Shown: piece after piece, positions 35,987-47,200 of the stretch | Position numbering within the stretch: position 1 is the first letter of the stretch | Layout of the letters: every line of letters begins with the position of its first letter | DNA from: Streptomyces hawaiiensis | GTDB lineage: Bacteria > Actinomycetota > Actinomycetes > Streptomycetales > Streptomycetaceae | Reading direction: 5' to 3' | Assembly (NCBI RefSeq): GCF_004803895.1 | Contig: NZ_CP021978.1 | Location: forward strand, 7,130,001 to 7,194,000 | DNA length: 64,000 nt | The notes under the pieces: model-generated | The model's input: the letters and a program-made list of their open reading frames with translations, nothing else | Told to the model about the DNA's origin: nothing | The model's database searches: none | Program-made: the position numbers and the translations under genes

Positions 35987-37098
35987 CGACCTGGGAATTC
36001 GCCGCAGCGGCGGTACTCGAGGGATTCGGGCAGACGGTGTCGATCCGGAAACTGCGCGTGCCTGAGCCGAACGAGGGCGAGATGCTCGTCGATGTGACAT
36101 ACGGCGGCATCTGCGGAACGGATCTTCACCTGCAGCAGGGCCACCTGCCGATTCCGACTCCTCTGACACTTGGACACGAGGGCCTGGGCACGGTCCGCAG
36201 CCTCGGGGCGGGAACAACCGTCGACGCGTGTGGCGCCACTCTGCACGTGGGGGACACGGTCATGTGGGCCTCGTCGATCTCCTGCGGACAGTGCATGCCG
36301 TGCCGGCAGTACCGTGAACCCACGTTGTGCGAGGCACGCCGGACGTATGGGGTCAACCGCTCGCTCGCCGAAGGCGCCGGACTCTCCGGCGCATGGGCGG
36401 AAACCATTCTGCTGCACCCGGGCGTGGTCGTCGTGAAACTGCCGCAGGGCGCTGACGAGTTGGCCGCTATGTCGCTGGCCTGCGCCGGGCCGACTCTGGT
36501 GCACGCCCTGTACGAGCGGCGTCCGGTCAGGCTCGGTGAAACCGTGATCGTCCAGGGAAGCGGACCGGTCGGGCTCGCGGCCGCGGCCCTCGCCCACATG
36601 GCCGGCGCGGAGAAGGTCATCCTGGTCGGCGGACCGCGTCAACGCCTGGACCTGGCCGCGAAGTGCGGGATCGGCCATCACCACATCGACATCGTGGACG
36701 GCGCGAACCCCCAGCAGGCCCTCGACCAGGCGCGCGCGCTGACACCGGGGGGCACCGGCGCGGACCTCGTCATCGAGTGCGCAGGAATCCCGGGCGCTGT
36801 CGCTCAGGGGCTGACGCTGGCCCGGCGCGGTGGCTCGTATCTCGTGGTCGGACAGTACACCGATAACGGGGACACTATGCTCAACCCGCACCAGATCGTC
36901 CATCGCCAACTGGACATTCACGGCTCCTGGGCATTCAGCGGCGCTCACCTCGTCGAGTACGTCCGTCTGCTTCCCGTCCTCTCCAACCGATTCGACCTGC
37001 GGAGCCTCGTCGTTCCCTTCCCGCTGGCCGATGTCCGAATCGCCATGGAAGCAGTGGCCAACGGCACCGTCATCAAGGCCGTCCTTCAGTCGGCCTGA
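35983..37098 (+). CDS. Zinc-dependent alcohol dehydrogenase, GriF-like 5-hydroxyleucine dehydrogenase
   Basis: The 371-residue medium-chain dehydrogenase has the catalytic zinc Cys and His (GGICGTDLHLQQG, LGHEGLG), the structural zinc Cys cluster (CGQCMPCRQYREPTLC) and the NAD-binding motif GSGPVGLAAAAL. The GTG start at 35983 overlaps the stop of the hydroxylase gene, so translation is coupled. In griselimycin and nostopeptolide pathways such a dehydrogenase oxidises 5-hydroxyleucine to the semialdehyde, which cyclises to a methyl-pyrroline carboxylate. A reductase then gives 4-methylproline; no gene for it is next to this pair, so a housekeeping pyrroline-5-carboxylate reductase may serve. 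Confidence 0.82.
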   Translation: MTTWEFAAAAVLEGFGQTVSIRKLRVPEPNEGEMLVDVTYGGICGTDLHLQQGHLPIPTPLTLGHEGLGTVRSLGAGTTVDACGATLHVGDTVMWASSISCGQCMPCRQYREPTLCEARRTYGVNRSLAEGAGLSGAWAETILLHPGVVVVKLPQGADELAAMSLACAGPTLVHALYERRPVRLGETVIVQGSGPVGLAAAALAHMAGAEKVILVGGPRQRLDLAAKCGIGHHHIDIVDGANPQQALDQARALTPGGTGADLVIECAGIPGAVAQGLTLARRGGSYLVVGQYTDNGDTMLNPHQIVHRQLDIHGSWAFSGAHLVEYVRLLPVLSNRFDLRSLVVPFPLADVRIAMEAVANGTVIKAVLQSA

Positions 37099-37269
37099 CA
37101 TCCATTCTGTGGTCCGATTTCCCGCCCACCCAGTGCGCGCTGCGTGCGGCTTGAGGAGCGAGACATGCATGGCACCCTGGAGGCACCGAGGGGTTCGGTG
37201 ACGCGGATATGCAGGATCGATTCGCTGCGAAAGACGGGAAGCGGCGCCCAAACCTTGACTCAGCAACGA

Positions 37270-37680
37270 CTTCGCGTTTCCGGTGCCCACCGCGGTCATC
37301 TGCGAACTGCCCGAAATCCCCCTCGCCGAGCGCGACACCTTCCGCGCATGGCCCAAGGCTGGCCGGCGCTGGCCAGCCTAGGAGGTGTGGGCAAGCATCG
37401 ATGGCCATGGGGCGGCTACCTCACGCCGATCATCGCGGACAAGCGCGCCAAGCCCTCTGACCAACCTGCTCTCTGACCTCAGTCAGGTCAGCGACGACGG
37501 TGACCGGCTGGATCTCGTCTCCATGACGATGCTGCTTCTTGTCGCTGGTCACGAGACCACGATCAATCTCATCGGCAACGGGCTGCTCGCGCTGCTGCGC
37601 CATGACGACCAGCGTGCGGGACTGGCCGCGGACGACAGCCTGGCCCGCGGTGCGGTCGATGAACTGATTGAACCCTTTTT
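37270..37680 (+). pseudogene. Cytochrome P450 remnant
   Basis: Pieces of a bacterial P450 remain in shifting frames: FPVPTAVICELPEIPLAERD (about 37275-37335), IIADKRAKPSD (about 37430-37462), then LLSDLSQVSDDGDRLDLVSM and the I-helix signature LLLVAGHETTINLIGNGLLA (about 37465-37580). The heme-binding Cys region, the ExxR region and most of the N-terminus are gone. The last frame runs on in phase into the acyl-carrier-protein gene. It suggests that an ancestor of the cluster had an oxidative tailoring step. Confidence 0.72.
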
Positions 37681-37726
37681 CCGCCCTTGGGCAGAACCTC
37701 AGACAGCGAAAGAATCGAGGAATCAG

Positions 37727-37987
37727 ATGGGAATCGAGGAAGAGCGGTATGACGCCAATCTGGACAGGGTCAAGAAGATCGTGTGCGATCGGCTGGAGCT
37801 CGACGAGGACGAAGTGACCCTGACGAGCCTCTTCCATGAGGAGCACGGTTCGGACTCCCTCCAGAGCATCGAAATCCTCGCTGCCCTGGAGGCGGATTTC
37901 GACATCGAGATCGATCAGTCCCAGCTTCCTAGAATGGTCAATGTTAAAGGCGTCTACGAGGTTGTAGCCGAGACCATCGGCTGGTAA
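37727..37987 (+). CDS. Acyl carrier protein
   Basis: The 86-residue acidic protein starts at ATG 37727 behind GAGG. The phosphopantetheine site is DSLQSIEIL with Ser44, in the usual ACP setting, followed by DFDIEIDQSQLPRM. It should carry the growing acyl chain for the ketosynthase pair encoded next, and deliver it to the starter condensation domain of the first NRPS. Confidence 0.92.
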   Translation: MGIEEERYDANLDRVKKIVCDRLELDEDEVTLTSLFHEEHGSDSLQSIEILAALEADFDIEIDQSQLPRMVNVKGVYEVVAETIGW

Positions 37988-38026
37988 TCCCCACTGCCCC
38001 GCGTTATTCAACCCCGCAGGAGACTC

Positions 38027-39289
38027 ATGTCAACGGCCGCCCTTGACGACGTATCAGGCGCTCCTCTGCGCCGAGTGGTTCTGACCGGCCTGGGCGTAGT
38101 GTCGAGCATCGGCATCGGCGTCGATGAATTCGCCGCGTCGCTTCGCGCCGGACGGAGCGGCGCGGGGCCGATCAGCCAGTTCGACACGACAGGATTCGCC
38201 CACTCGAACGGCTGTGAGGTGGTCGGATTCGAACCCGAGCAATGGATCTCGAACCTCGACCTGGAGAACGTGGGACGAGCCAGCCGGTTCTCCGTAGCCG
38301 CTGCGCGGATGGCCGTCGCGGACGCCGGTCTGGAAGCCGAAGAGCTCGCCAGCCAACGCGGACTGGTCTGTATAGGGACCACCGACGGCGAATCACACGA
38401 CCTGGATCAACTCGTGGAGATCGAGCTGCGGGACGGACACGAGAGCATGCCCACAGCGGTCGCTGGACGGGTCAGTCCCCTCCGGTTGTCCATCTCCATC
38501 GCTCAGGAACTCGGCCTCGCCGACGTCGAGGCAACGGTGATTGCGACCGCCTGCGCTGCGGGCAACTACGCAATCGGCAGCGGTTTCGACGCGGTCCGCA
38601 CCGGCGAAGTTGACTATGCCCTGTGTGGAGGCGCCGACGCCATTTGCCGCAAGACCTTCACGGGTTTCTATCGGCTCGGCACTATGGCCCCCGACGTCTG
38701 CCGCCCCTTCGACAAGGACCGCAAGGGCATCCTCACCGGAGAGGGCGCTGGCGTGCTGATGCTGGAATCGCTGGAATCTGCGCTCGCCCGCGACGCCCGT
38801 ATCTACGCCGAGGTGCTCGGATACGGCCTCAACTGCGATGCCTACCATCAGGTGGCGCCGCACCAGGAAAGCGTGACGCGCTGCATGGAGCTGGCACTGC
38901 GGGACGCGGGCGTCGACCCGAGTCAAGTCGATATGATCTCTGCCCACGGCACCGGCACCAAGGCCAATGACATCACCGAGACCAGAGCCATCCGCGACGT
39001 GTTCGGTGATCAGCCGCCACGTACGGTCTCGATGAAGTCGATGCTCGGTCACACTCTGGGCGCGGCCAGCGCACTCGCCGCCATCGGCTGCGCCCTGGCC
39101 ATCACCAACAAATTCATCCCGCCCACCATCAATCACGTCACCACCGATCCGGAATGCCAGATCGACTGCGTTCCCAACGAGGCGGTCGAAGCGGAACTCG
39201 AGATCGTCCAGAACAACGGTATGGCATTTGGCGGAAACAACGCCGTGGTAATCCTCGGTAAATACAAGAGTGAGGTGGCAGCGCGATGA
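38027..39289 (+). CDS. Beta-ketoacyl-ACP synthase (type II PKS ketosynthase)
   Basis: The 420-residue KAS II-type protein has the full catalytic triad: Cys176 (ATACAAGNYAIG), His306 (SAHGTGTKAND) and His342 (MLGHTLGAASAL). It extends the ACP-bound chain by malonyl units. It overlaps by 4 bases with the second ketosynthase-like gene, the arrangement of KS/CLF pairs. Together with a ketoreductase and ACP it resembles the highly reducing type II PKS sets that make polyene acyl starters (ishigamide, skyllamycin and related). Confidence 0.92.
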   Translation: MSTAALDDVSGAPLRRVVLTGLGVVSSIGIGVDEFAASLRAGRSGAGPISQFDTTGFAHSNGCEVVGFEPEQWISNLDLENVGRASRFSVAAARMAVADAGLEAEELASQRGLVCIGTTDGESHDLDQLVEIELRDGHESMPTAVAGRVSPLRLSISIAQELGLADVEATVIATACAAGNYAIGSGFDAVRTGEVDYALCGGADAICRKTFTGFYRLGTMAPDVCRPFDKDRKGILTGEGAGVLMLESLESALARDARIYAEVLGYGLNCDAYHQVAPHQESVTRCMELALRDAGVDPSQVDMISAHGTGTKANDITETRAIRDVFGDQPPRTVSMKSMLGHTLGAASALAAIGCALAITNKFIPPTINHVTTDPECQIDCVPNEAVEAELEIVQNNGMAFGGNNAVVILGKYKSEVAAR

Positions 39290-40407
39290 CGGTAGCGAAA
39301 TCCGGCGCCGGCCGCCGCCTTGTAATCACCCGGTGGTCGGCTATTTCCCCTTTTGGGCTCGGTCAGGAAGCTTTCCGGGAAGGGATACGCGCCGGGCGCA
39401 ACACTGTCCATTCTCTCGACGCCGAACAGTGGTCCGCCCCCGTCCAGCAAGCCTGCCTGGTACCGGACTTCTCCGTCAGGGACCTGCTGGGCAAAAAGGG
39501 CACCCGGGGCATGGACAGGGCGACCGGCCTCGCTGTCGGTGTGACGGCTGAACTGCTGCGGGACGACGACAGCGGCAGCCGCGCCGTTCCGAAAGGAGAG
39601 GGCACGGGCCTCGTTCTCGGGACGACGACCGGCAGCGCCGACAGCATGATGGGCTACACCCGCACATCGATGCAGAAGTCCAAGCCGTTTCTCGTCGACC
39701 CCGCGCTTATGCCGTATACAGTGATGAACTGTGCGGCCGGGCAGTGTGCCATCTGGCACGAACTCAAAGGCCCGAACGCCACTGTCGCGGGCGGCCAGTC
39801 TGCGGGATTGCTCGCACTCAACTACGCGCGACGACTGCTCGCTTCGGGACGGGCTGAAAGGATCCTGTGCGGTGCTGCGGAGGAATTCTCCTCTGCCCGC
39901 GCCTGGATCGAGGACCGTCGGAACGGTGGAACAACGGCCGACATGCTTCTCGGAGAAGGCAGTGCCATGTTCCTCATCGAGGCCGCCGACGAGACCGCGG
40001 CCGACCGTATGCCGCTCGCCGAGATAATCGATGTACGGATACGGACGCACGCACACGGCGACAGGCGCAGCACCGTCGCCGCATGTGTCTCGGATGTCCT
40101 GCAGCGTAACGGGGTGCACCCCGATGACGTGTGGGCCGTCGCGTCTTCCGGCGGACAGACGCCCTACGAGGATCAGGAAACGGATGCACTGCACGAGTGC
40201 TTCTCCGGGTCCGACATCGAGTGGATCTCGGTGGCCGACGTGCTGGGCGACACCGGAGCCGCCGGCGCGGCGTTCCAGATCGCCGCCACGCTCAGCCTTG
40301 CTGGCCTCCATCCCGAAGCCGAGGGGAAAGTGGCCGTGATCACTTCAGTCGACAGAGACGGCATCGTGGCCTGTTCGCTGCTCAGGACGGGCGGTGGCAA
40401 TCGATGA
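39286..40407 (+). CDS. Chain-length-factor-like ketosynthase homolog
   Basis: The 373-residue protein has the thiolase/KS fold but a changed active site. Cys149 is kept (VMNCAAGQCAI), but the region of the first His reads ASSGGQTPYEDQ instead of AHGTGT, and the second His region reads VLGDTGAAGAAF with Asp in place of His. It cannot act alone as a condensing enzyme and probably forms a heterodimer with the preceding ketosynthase, setting chain length. The retained Cys is unusual for a classical CLF, where Gln is common. The start ATG overlaps the previous stop codon. Confidence 0.85.
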   Translation: MTVAKSGAGRRLVITRWSAISPFGLGQEAFREGIRAGRNTVHSLDAEQWSAPVQQACLVPDFSVRDLLGKKGTRGMDRATGLAVGVTAELLRDDDSGSRAVPKGEGTGLVLGTTTGSADSMMGYTRTSMQKSKPFLVDPALMPYTVMNCAAGQCAIWHELKGPNATVAGGQSAGLLALNYARRLLASGRAERILCGAAEEFSSARAWIEDRRNGGTTADMLLGEGSAMFLIEAADETAADRMPLAEIIDVRIRTHAHGDRRSTVAACVSDVLQRNGVHPDDVWAVASSGGQTPYEDQETDALHECFSGSDIEWISVADVLGDTGAAGAAFQIAATLSLAGLHPEAEGKVAVITSVDRDGIVACSLLRTGGGNR

Positions 40408-41189
40408 GCAACAACGGGATGGACATCGGCCCGAAGAGGGCAGCGGAAGCGGGAACATCGCGGATCGCCCTGGTGAGCGGCGGCTCACGAGGTATCGGAC
40501 GCGCGGCGGTACTGAAGCTGGCGCGCGACGGGTTCGATGTGAGCTTTTGCTACCAGTCGAACGCCGACATGGCAGAGGCCGTTCGGAAGGAACTCAGCAG
40601 CCTCCCTGTCCGTACGCTCGCCGTCCAGGTCGACGTGGCCAACGCGGAAGCCGTGCGGGGATGGGTCACCCGCACCCAACGCGAGCTGGGTCCCATCGAC
40701 GTCCTCGTCACTTGCGCGGGCATCACCCGGGACAAGCCGCTCATGACCATGAGCGACGACGACTGGCATCAGGTCCTCGACACCAACCTCGATGGCAGCT
40801 ACCACGTCAACCGGGCCGTCATCGTCCCGATGATGAAGCGGAAGTCCGGCTCCATCATCAACGTCTCCTCGGTGTCAGGTGTCCACGGAAACCCCACGCA
40901 GACGAACTACTCGGCATCGAAAGCTGGAATCATCGGGTTCTCCAAGGCGCTGGCGAAAGAAGTCGGCCGGTTTGGTGTTCGGGTCAATGTCGTCGCGCCC
41001 GGGCTCATTGAAACCGATATGACCGAAGCGCTGAGTGAAAATGCCAGGAGAGATCTGCTGCGCGCTATTCCTCTGTGCCGCTTCGGTAGCTCCGAGGAAG
41101 TCGCAGACCTGATCTCCTACCTGGCCTCGGATGCCGCTTCCTACATCACCGGCAGCGTGTTCGAGATCCATGGTGGTATCACCATCTGA
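40404..41189 (+). CDS. 3-oxoacyl-ACP reductase (FabG-like ketoreductase)
   Basis: The 261-residue SDR begins at ATG 40404, overlapping the previous stop. It has the NADPH motif [11 protein letters not shown], the CAG variant of NNAG ([10 protein letters not shown]), catalytic Ser in NVSSVSG and the YSASK Tyr/Lys pair. It reduces the beta-keto group formed by the ketosynthase. The set KS-CLF-KR-ACP lacks a dehydratase; for a polyene or saturated acyl chain one must come from elsewhere in the cluster or from the fatty acid synthase. Confidence 0.9.
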   Translation: MSNNGMDIGPKRAAEAGTSRIALVSGGSRGIGRAAVLKLARDGFDVSFCYQSNADMAEAVRKELSSLPVRTLAVQVDVANAEAVRGWVTRTQRELGPIDVLVTCAGITRDKPLMTMSDDDWHQVLDTNLDGSYHVNRAVIVPMMKRKSGSIINVSSVSGVHGNPTQTNYSASKAGIIGFSKALAKEVGRFGVRVNVVAPGLIETDMTEALSENARRDLLRAIPLCRFGSSEEVADLISYLASDAASYITGSVFEIHGGITI

Positions 41190-41224
41190 ATGCGCTGTCT
41201 GCGCTTCTCAACAGCTGGTTCAAA

Positions 41225-44200
41225 ATGCGTGAAGACGGGAGCATTACGTTGTCCAGTGGCCGCCGCGGAATTGTCCTGCCATTGTCCTCGGCTCAGCGCG
41301 AAGTGTGGTTTGCGCAGCAGCTAGACGTGGCCAATCCGTTCTACAACGTCGGGGGCTATCTGGAAATACTCGGCCCGATCGACGCGACACTGTTCGAGGC
41401 AGCGCTGCGTCAGACCGTATCCGAGGCCGAGGCGCTTCACGTGCGATTTGTCGAGCAGGAGGGTGAGCCGGGACAGATCCTCGAGCCGCCGTCGCGGTGG
41501 CCACTTCACCACATCGACGTCAGCGACGCCCCGGACCCACGGGCCGCCGCCGAGGAGTGGATGCGGGCCGATCTCGCCAAGCCGTACAACCTCGCGCAAG
41601 GCCCGCTCTTCCGCCAGGCCCTCTTCACCGTCGCCCCCGACCGCTTCTTGTGGTACGAGGGCAGTCACCACATCGTGCTCGACGCGCTGAGCCATTCCCT
41701 CATAATCCGGCGGGTCGCCGAAGTGTACACATCGCTGGTTGACGATCAGCCGGTCCCGGCCACCCGCTTCGGTTCTCTGACGTCTCTCCTCGACGACGAA
41801 GCGGAGTACCGTCAGTCGGCCCGCTACGAGAAGAGCCGAACGTACTGGCTCAACCGCTTCCACGACCAGCCTGAAACCGTACGGCTGGCTGGCCCGCCCA
41901 TGGCCATGCCGTCCACCTTCCTGCGCCGCACGGCCTACCTCCCGCACGGAGTCTGGCAGTTGGTCCGCAAGGCAGCTGCGGAGACGGGCACTACCGTTCC
42001 CAACGTGATCACTGCTGCGGTGGCGGCGTTTCTCCAGCGGATGACCAACGCGCGTGAAGTCGTCCTCGGTCTCGCCGTCACGGGCCGGGACAGCAGCTGG
42101 CTGCGACGCGTCCCGGGCATGCTCGCCCACGCGGTTCCGCTCCGAATCCCGATCGGCTCCGCCACGATCATGACGGACCTCATCCGGCAAACGTCACAGG
42201 AGAGTTTCCAGGCACTGCGCCACCTTCGGTATAGCAGCGAAGAACTCCGGCGCGACCTGCCGGCCCGCGGGGGACGCCAGAACATCTTCGGCCCGCTCGT
42301 CAACTACATGTCGTTCGACTACGACCTGCGCATGGGGCCACACCGCACCTACTTCCACAACATCTCTAACGGTCCCGTGGAGGACCTTTCGATCGCCGTC
42401 TACGACACCCATGACGGCCAGGACATCCGCCTGGACTTCGACGCAAACCCGCAGCTTTACAGCCCGTCCGAGATCGTGACGCTGCAACAGCGATTCCTTC
42501 GCTTTCTCGAATCGTCCCTCTCCGTCGGCATCGACCAGCCGATCGCACGGGCCGTGCTGCTGTCGGCGGACGAGCGTGCCCAGATCATCGAGGCTCGGAA
42601 TGCCACCGACCGGGAGGTGATCGTCCCGAGCGTGCTCTCGGAGGCGTTCGAGGCGCAGGTGCGGGTGACGCCGGCCGGGGTGGCGGTGGTGTGTGACGAG
42701 GTCGAGGTTTCGTATGCGGAGTTGAATGAGCGGGCGAATCGGCTGGCGCGGTTGCTGGTTGCGCGGGGTGCGGGGCCGGAGCGGTTGGTGGGGCTGGCTG
42801 TTCCGCGGTCGGTGGAGTTGGTGGTGGCGGTCCTGGCGGTGTTGAAGGCCGGGGCGGCGTATCTGCCGTTGGATGTGGAGTATCCGCGCGAGCGGTTGGC
42901 GTTCATGGTGGGGGATGCGGCGCCGGTGTTGCTGGTGTCCACCGAGGCGGTGGTGGCCGGCGTGCCGGGGGATGTGGAGCGGGTGCTGCTGGACGATCCG
43001 GCGGTGCTGGAGGAGCTGGCCGGTCTGCCCGCGGGCGATGTCGAGTCTGGTGAGCGGCTGGGTGTGGTGGGGCCGCAGTCGCCGGCGTATGTGATCTACA
43101 CGTCCGGTTCCACCGGCACACCCAAGGGCGTCGTGGTGACCCACGCAGGTGCCGCGAGCCTAGTCTCCCAACAGGTTGACGGGCTTGGTGTAGGCGCGGA
43201 CAGCAGGGTCCTGCAGTTCGCCTCACCGAGCTTCGACGCGATGTTCTGGGAATGGTGCATGGCGCTGTTGACTGGCGCGGCCCTGGTGCTCGCCGACAAT
43301 CAGCGCCTCGCGCCAGGGCCCGCCCTCGCCGAGCTGGCAGCGGAACACCGTGTCACCCATGCCACGATTCCCCCCGCAGCTTTGGCGATCATGGCACCGG
43401 ACTCCCTCCCTATGGTGACCACCCTGGTGGTCGCCGGCGAGGCGTCATCGGCAGCCCTTGTCAGCGACTGGGCCCCCGGGCGGACAATGATCAACGCCTA
43501 CGGCCCGACCGAGAGCACGGTCTGCGCGACCATGACCGGTCCCCTCACTGGGACGGGTACCCCGCCGATTGGTCGGCCGATTTGGAATACGCGGGTGTAT
43601 GTGCTGGATGCCGGGCTGGCGCCGGTGCCGGTGGGTGTTGCGGGTGAGTTGTATCTGGCGGGCGTGGGTCTGGCGCGCGGGTATCTGAACCGTCCTGGTC
43701 TGACGGCGGAGCGGTTTGTGGCGAATCCGTTCACTCCTGGTGAGCGGATGTATCGCACTGGGGATCTGGTGCGGTGGAATGCCGAGGGTGAGCTGGAGTA
43801 TCTGGGCCGGGCCGACTCCCAGGTGAAGGTGCGGGGTTTCCGGATCGAGCTGGGTGAGGTCGAGACGGTGCTGGCTGGCCGGCCGGAGGTTGGCCAGGCG
43901 GCGGTGATGGTGCGTGAGGACCGTCCCGGTGATCAGCGCATCGTGGCCTATGTGGTGCCGGGTGCGGGGCGTGTGGTGGATGAGCGTGTGCTGCGTGGGC
44001 GTCTGTCGGAGGTGTTGCCGGAGTACATGGTGCCGTCGGCGGTGGTGGTGCTGGACGCGCTGCCGTTGACGCCGAACGGGAAGCTGGACCGGCGGGCCCT
44101 TCCCGCGCCCGATTTTGGTGGTGGTCGGGGGGTGCGGCGTGGTCCGCGGTCGCCGCAGGAGGAGGTGCTGTGTGCGGCGTTCGCTGAGGTGCTGGGTGTG

Positions 44201-47200
44201 GGGCAGGTCGGTGTCGATGACAGCTTCTTTGAGCTGGGTGGCCATTCGTTGCTGGCGACGCGGTTGATCAGCCGGGTGCGGTCGGTGCTGGGTGTGGAGT
44301 TGTCGGTGCGGGCGGTGTTCGAGGCGCCGACGGTGGCCGCCCTGGCACAGCGGTTGTCGCAGGGCCAGGGGGCTCGGCCGGCGGTGCGGGTCGTCGAGCG
44401 GCCGGACATCGTGCCGTTGTCGTTCGCTCAGCGGCGGTTGTGGTTCCTGCACAGGCTGGAGGGGCCGAGTGCGACGTACAACATGCCGATGGCGATCCGG
44501 CTGTCGGGTGAGCTGGACCGGGACGCGCTGAGGCTGGCGCTGGGTGATGTGGTCGAGCGGCACGAGAGTCTGCGGACGGTATTCGGGGAAGCCGACGGGG
44601 TGCCGTACCAGCGGGTGCTGGATGTGGTGGACGTCGCCATCCCGGTCGTCCCGTTGACGGAGACGGAGCTGGCGCGGGAGACCGCTGAGGCCGCAGCCCA
44701 CGCGTTCGACCTGACCGCGGAGATCCCCCTTCGCGCGACGCTGTTCGAGCTGTCGCCGACCGAGCATGTGCTGCTGCTGGTACTGCACCACATCGCCGCT
44801 GACGGCTGGTCCATCGTTCCGCTGTCCAGGGACCTCGCCCTGGCATACACGGCTCGTACGGCGCACAGGGCGCCCGAATGGTCTCGGCTTCCCGTGCAGT
44901 ACGCGGACTATGTGGCGTGGCAGCGTGAACTCCTCGGCAGCGAGGAAGAGCCGAACAGTCTCATCAGCCAGCAGGTCGGCTACTGGACAGACGCTCTCGC
45001 CGGGATACCTGAGCGGTTGAATCTCCCGGCGGATCGTCCCCACCCCGCGGTGGCTACCTTCACCGGTGGTGTGGTGCCCTTCGCGTTCAGCGCGGACGCC
45101 CACCAGTCGGCGGTCGCACTGGCCCGCGAAACCGGTTCGACGGTGTTCATGGTCGTCCAGGCGGCGTTGGCCGCGCTGCTGCACAAGCTCGGCGCGGGGA
45201 CGGACATTCCGATCGGCTCCCCGATCGCCGGTCGCACCGACCAGGCACTCGACGGCGTGGTGGGCATCTTCGTCAACACCCTGGTGTTGCGTACGGACGT
45301 ATCGGGTGACCCGTCGTTCCGGGAGCTGCTGGCGCGGGTGCGGGAGACGGACCTGGCCGCATACGCCCATCAGGACGTTCCCTTCGAGCACCTGGTAGAG
45401 GTTCTCAGCCCGGCGCGCTCACTGTCGCATCACCCGTTGTTCCAGGTGATGCTCGCGGCAGAGGACGTCAATACCGGCCTAATCGACCTGCCCGGACTCG
45501 CATCGAGCCTGCAGCCTCTCGGAACCGGCACGGCCAAATTCGATCTCTCGCTCTCCTACAGTGAACTGCACTCCGAGGACGGCACCCCCGCGGGTATCGA
45601 TTGCCGCATCGAATACAGCGCTGACCTCTTCGACCACGCCACCGCGGAGCGCATCGGGGCGTACCTGACGCGATTCCTGGAAGCTGCCGTCAACCACACA
45701 GACAGCTCCGTGAGGAACCTCGACATCCTCACGACCACCGAGCACCTTCGGATCGAAGAGGAGTGGAATGACACCGCGCACAACGTCGTCGAACTTACGC
45801 TCACGGAGCTCTTCGAAGAGCAGGCGGCCCGGACACCGGGCCGTACGGCTCTGGTCTTCGAGGATAGCGAACTGACGTACGGGGACCTGCATGCACGGGC
45901 CGACAGCCTGGCGTCCCTGCTGACAAGCTTCGGCGCCGGCCCCGAGCGTGTGGTGGCAGTGGCCGTTCCCCGGTCGATCGATCTGGTCGTCGCTCTCCTC
46001 GCGGTGCTGAAGTCCGGGGCGGCCTATCTGCCGCTCGACCCGGACGACCCATCCGAGCGCACGGCTTTCGTACTCGACGACGCGCAGCCGATCCTCCTGC
46101 TGGTCACCGAGGAGACATCCACCCTCCTGCCGCAGACCGGTTCGACCCCGGAACGGATCGTGCTGGACAGCCCCGAGACCCGGATACGCCTGGCTCGGTC
46201 CGCCGACGATCGGGAGCAGCCGGAGCCCGGCGAGCGCCCCACGACGCCGCTGCCGCAGCACCCGGCATACGTCATATACACCTCAGGTTCGACGGGACGT
46301 CCGAAGGGTGTGCCGATTCCCCACAGCGGGATAGTTAACCGGCTGCTGTGGATGCAGGCCCAGTACGGCCTCACCGGCGAGGACCGTGTGCTGCAGAAGA
46401 CGCCGTCGAGTTTCGACGTATCCGTCTGGGAGTTCTTCTGGCCGCTGATCGCGGGCGCCGGCCTCGTTATCGCACGGCCTGGCGGCCACAAAGATCCGGC
46501 CTACCTAGCCGACCTCATCAACGAGCAGCAGGTCACCACGGCGCACTTCGTGCCCTCCATGCTGCGGGCGTTCCTGTCCCGGCCCGCGGCGGCCACCTGT
46601 ACGAGCCTGCGGCAGGTGATCTGCAGCGGCGAGGCCCTGACCGCGGACCTCGCACAGGCGTTCCATACGACTCTGAGCATCCCGCTGCACAACCTGTACG
46701 GCCCTACCGAGGCTTCCGTCGACGTCACGTACCACGCTTGCGCCTCCGAGACGGAAGACAAGCACCCGCCGATTGGTCGGCCGATTTGGAATACGCGGGT
46801 GTATGTGCTGGATGCCGGGCTGGCGCCGGTGCCGGTGGGTGTTGCGGGTGAGTTGTATCTGGCGGGCGTGGGTCTGGCGCGCGGGTATCTGAACCGTCCT
46901 GGTCTGACGGCGGAGCGGTTTGTGGCGAATCCGTTCACTCCTGGTGAGCGGATGTATCGCACTGGGGATCTGGTGCGGTGGAATGCCGAGGGTGAGCTGG
47001 AGTATCTGGGCCGGGCCGACTCCCAGGTGAAGGTGCGGGGTTTCCGGATCGAGCTGGGTGAGGTCGAGACGGTGCTGGCTGGCCGGCCGGAGGTTGGCCA
47101 GGCGGCGGTGATGGTGCGTGAGGACCGTCCCGGTGATCAGCGCATCGTGGCCTATGTGGTGCCGGGTGCGGGGCGTGTGGTGGATGAGCGTGTGCTGCGT

